A DNA stretch of 64,000 bases from Gracilibacillus halotolerans (GTDB lineage Bacteria; Bacillota; Bacilli; Bacillales; Amphibacillaceae): the NCBI RefSeq assembly GCF_014206945.1, contig NZ_JACHON010000012.1, positions 19,290 through 83,289 of the forward strand, in the 5' to 3' direction. Made by a program: the position numbers and the translations under genes. This document shows, in pieces, positions 63,403 through 64,000 of this stretch (positions are counted from its first letter, which is position 1; every line of letters begins with the position of its first letter). Below the pieces are notes generated by a model. The model saw nothing but the letters and a program-made list of their open reading frames with translations. It did not search any database and was not told where the DNA came from.

Positions 63403-63801
63403 TTAATCATTTTTCAAGACATAAGAGGTTATTTCTTTTAGTACATTTTTACCTGCGCTAACAAATCGATAGACGTTACAGAAGGAATATATAGTACCGT
63501 CTTTAAATTTTAAAGTACCATTAACAGCTGCTGTATGACCATGTGTAATAACATTCAGCAACTCTAATTCAAGGACTCCCTTAGGAATTTTGCCTTCTAA
63601 TGTATGGATAAAACTATCTCTACCTTGAACTGTAGAATCATTTACTATCGTCCATTTTATTTTTTCTGATGTAAAAGGAATAATTTTATCGGCATCCTTT
63701 TTAGCGCAAGCAACAATGAAATCTTGTAAAACTCTTTTTTTAGGCGCATTTCCACAGTCTTTAGAGCTTATAATTTTAATTTCATGAGCATCTGCATCCA
63801 T
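63403..63801 (-). CDS. NTF2-like (SnoaL/DUF4440-type) small protein
   Basis: A 132-residue protein with the cone-shaped NTF2-like fold pattern: helix LQDFIVACAKKDADKIIPFT followed by strands (IKWTIVNDSTVQGRDSFIHT, TAAVNGTLKFKDGTIYSFCN, VYRFVSAG). Such proteins may be enzymes or binders; no catalytic residues can be fixed here. Start ATG follows AGGAGGAGG. The remaining 200 bases to the window edge hold no gene. Confidence 0.72.
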   Translation of the reverse strand: MDADAHEIKIISSKDCGNAPKKRVLQDFIVACAKKDADKIIPFTSEKIKWTIVNDSTVQGRDSFIHTLEGKIPKGVLELELLNVITHGHTAAVNGTLKFKDGTIYSFCNVYRFVSAGKNVLKEITSYVLKND

Positions 63802-64000
63802 TTAGCATTTCCTCCTCCTACTCGTAGTCTCCCATTAACAAATAATAGATAACTCGCTATCCTTTCATTCACTATATATGTTATCTTCCATATTTTCCAT
63901 AAAAATTGGTATGTCAACACTAAACTGAACAATTTTTTAAAGGTAAACAAACTTATTTATAGCGCTCAAAATTTTAGCTCTCAGATGGAAAATAGTGCGT

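Overview
The window comes from an AT-rich, low-GC Gram-positive, endospore-forming member of the Bacillaceae, probably one of the soil or halotolerant relatives of Bacillus; the genus cannot be fixed from sequence alone. The reasons are strong AGGAGG-type ribosome binding sites, frequent TTG/GTG starts, sigma-A promoters with 17-bp spacers, SAM (S-box) riboswitches, a LicT/RAT antitermination system and several sporulation genes (gamma-SASP-like, cwlJ, cotF-like, a gerA-type receptor operon). No rRNA, tRNA, CRISPR array, transposase or prophage block was seen.

Layout. 0.2-5.4 kb: dinB, then a beta-glucoside operon (licT-bglP-bglH) with a RAT antiterminator overlapping a terminator between licT and bglP. 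5.6-6.6 kb: a small gamma-SASP-like gene and an Xre regulator/membrane protein pair under a palindromic operator. 6.6-11.7 kb: glycerol-3-phosphate/glycerophosphodiester uptake (ugpC-A-E-B-glpQ). 12-16.5 kb: an orphan AraB-like kinase with AraR-like boxes, then cadC-cadA with two cad-type operators. 16.6-24.6 kb: single genes (VOC protein, sigma/anti-sigma pair, 3-hydroxyacyl-CoA dehydrogenase, pirin, a second Xre pair whose membrane partner is broken by an in-frame TGA, DUF4256, creatininase-like, cwlJ, DUF1349). 24.8-29.6 kb: a probable electrophile/quinone-detoxification cassette (VOC dioxygenase, luciferase-like oxidoreductase, FMN reductase) divergent from a CatR/YodB-like HxlR regulator, then a chemoreceptor. 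29.8-32.7 kb: S-box-controlled metNIQ. 32.7-47.2 kb: many small secreted or membrane proteins, an MDR reductase, a divergent catalase, aadK, DUF1801 and a frameshifted gene. 47.5-54 kb: a second S-box-controlled operon for organosulfur scavenging (SfnB/DszC-like flavoprotein, ABC ATPase, permease, DszA/NtaA-like monooxygenase, two MetQ-like lipoproteins). 54-64 kb: Nudix hydrolase, DUF2200, tRNA-dihydrouridine synthase, cotF-like gene, holin-like protein, Fur-box-associated flavin reductase, a damaged gerA/gerB with intact gerC, a TIGR01777 epimerase and an NTF2-like protein.

How the parts work together. Two separate S-box leaders put methionine uptake and sulfur release from organosulfur compounds under the same low-SAM signal. 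The second operon is the strongest candidate for an under-described system: its substrate is unknown, its ATPase lacks the methionine-sensing C-terminal domain, its binding protein is duplicated with a decayed piece of monooxygenase between the copies, and it carries further terminators downstream of the riboswitch.

Decay is visible at four places: the UGA in the second Xre module, the frameshifted membrane protein at 42.4-42.7 kb, the monooxygenase remnant at 48.4 kb, and the germinant receptor operon (frameshifted gerA, gerB missing its N-terminus). Some of these could be sequencing errors.
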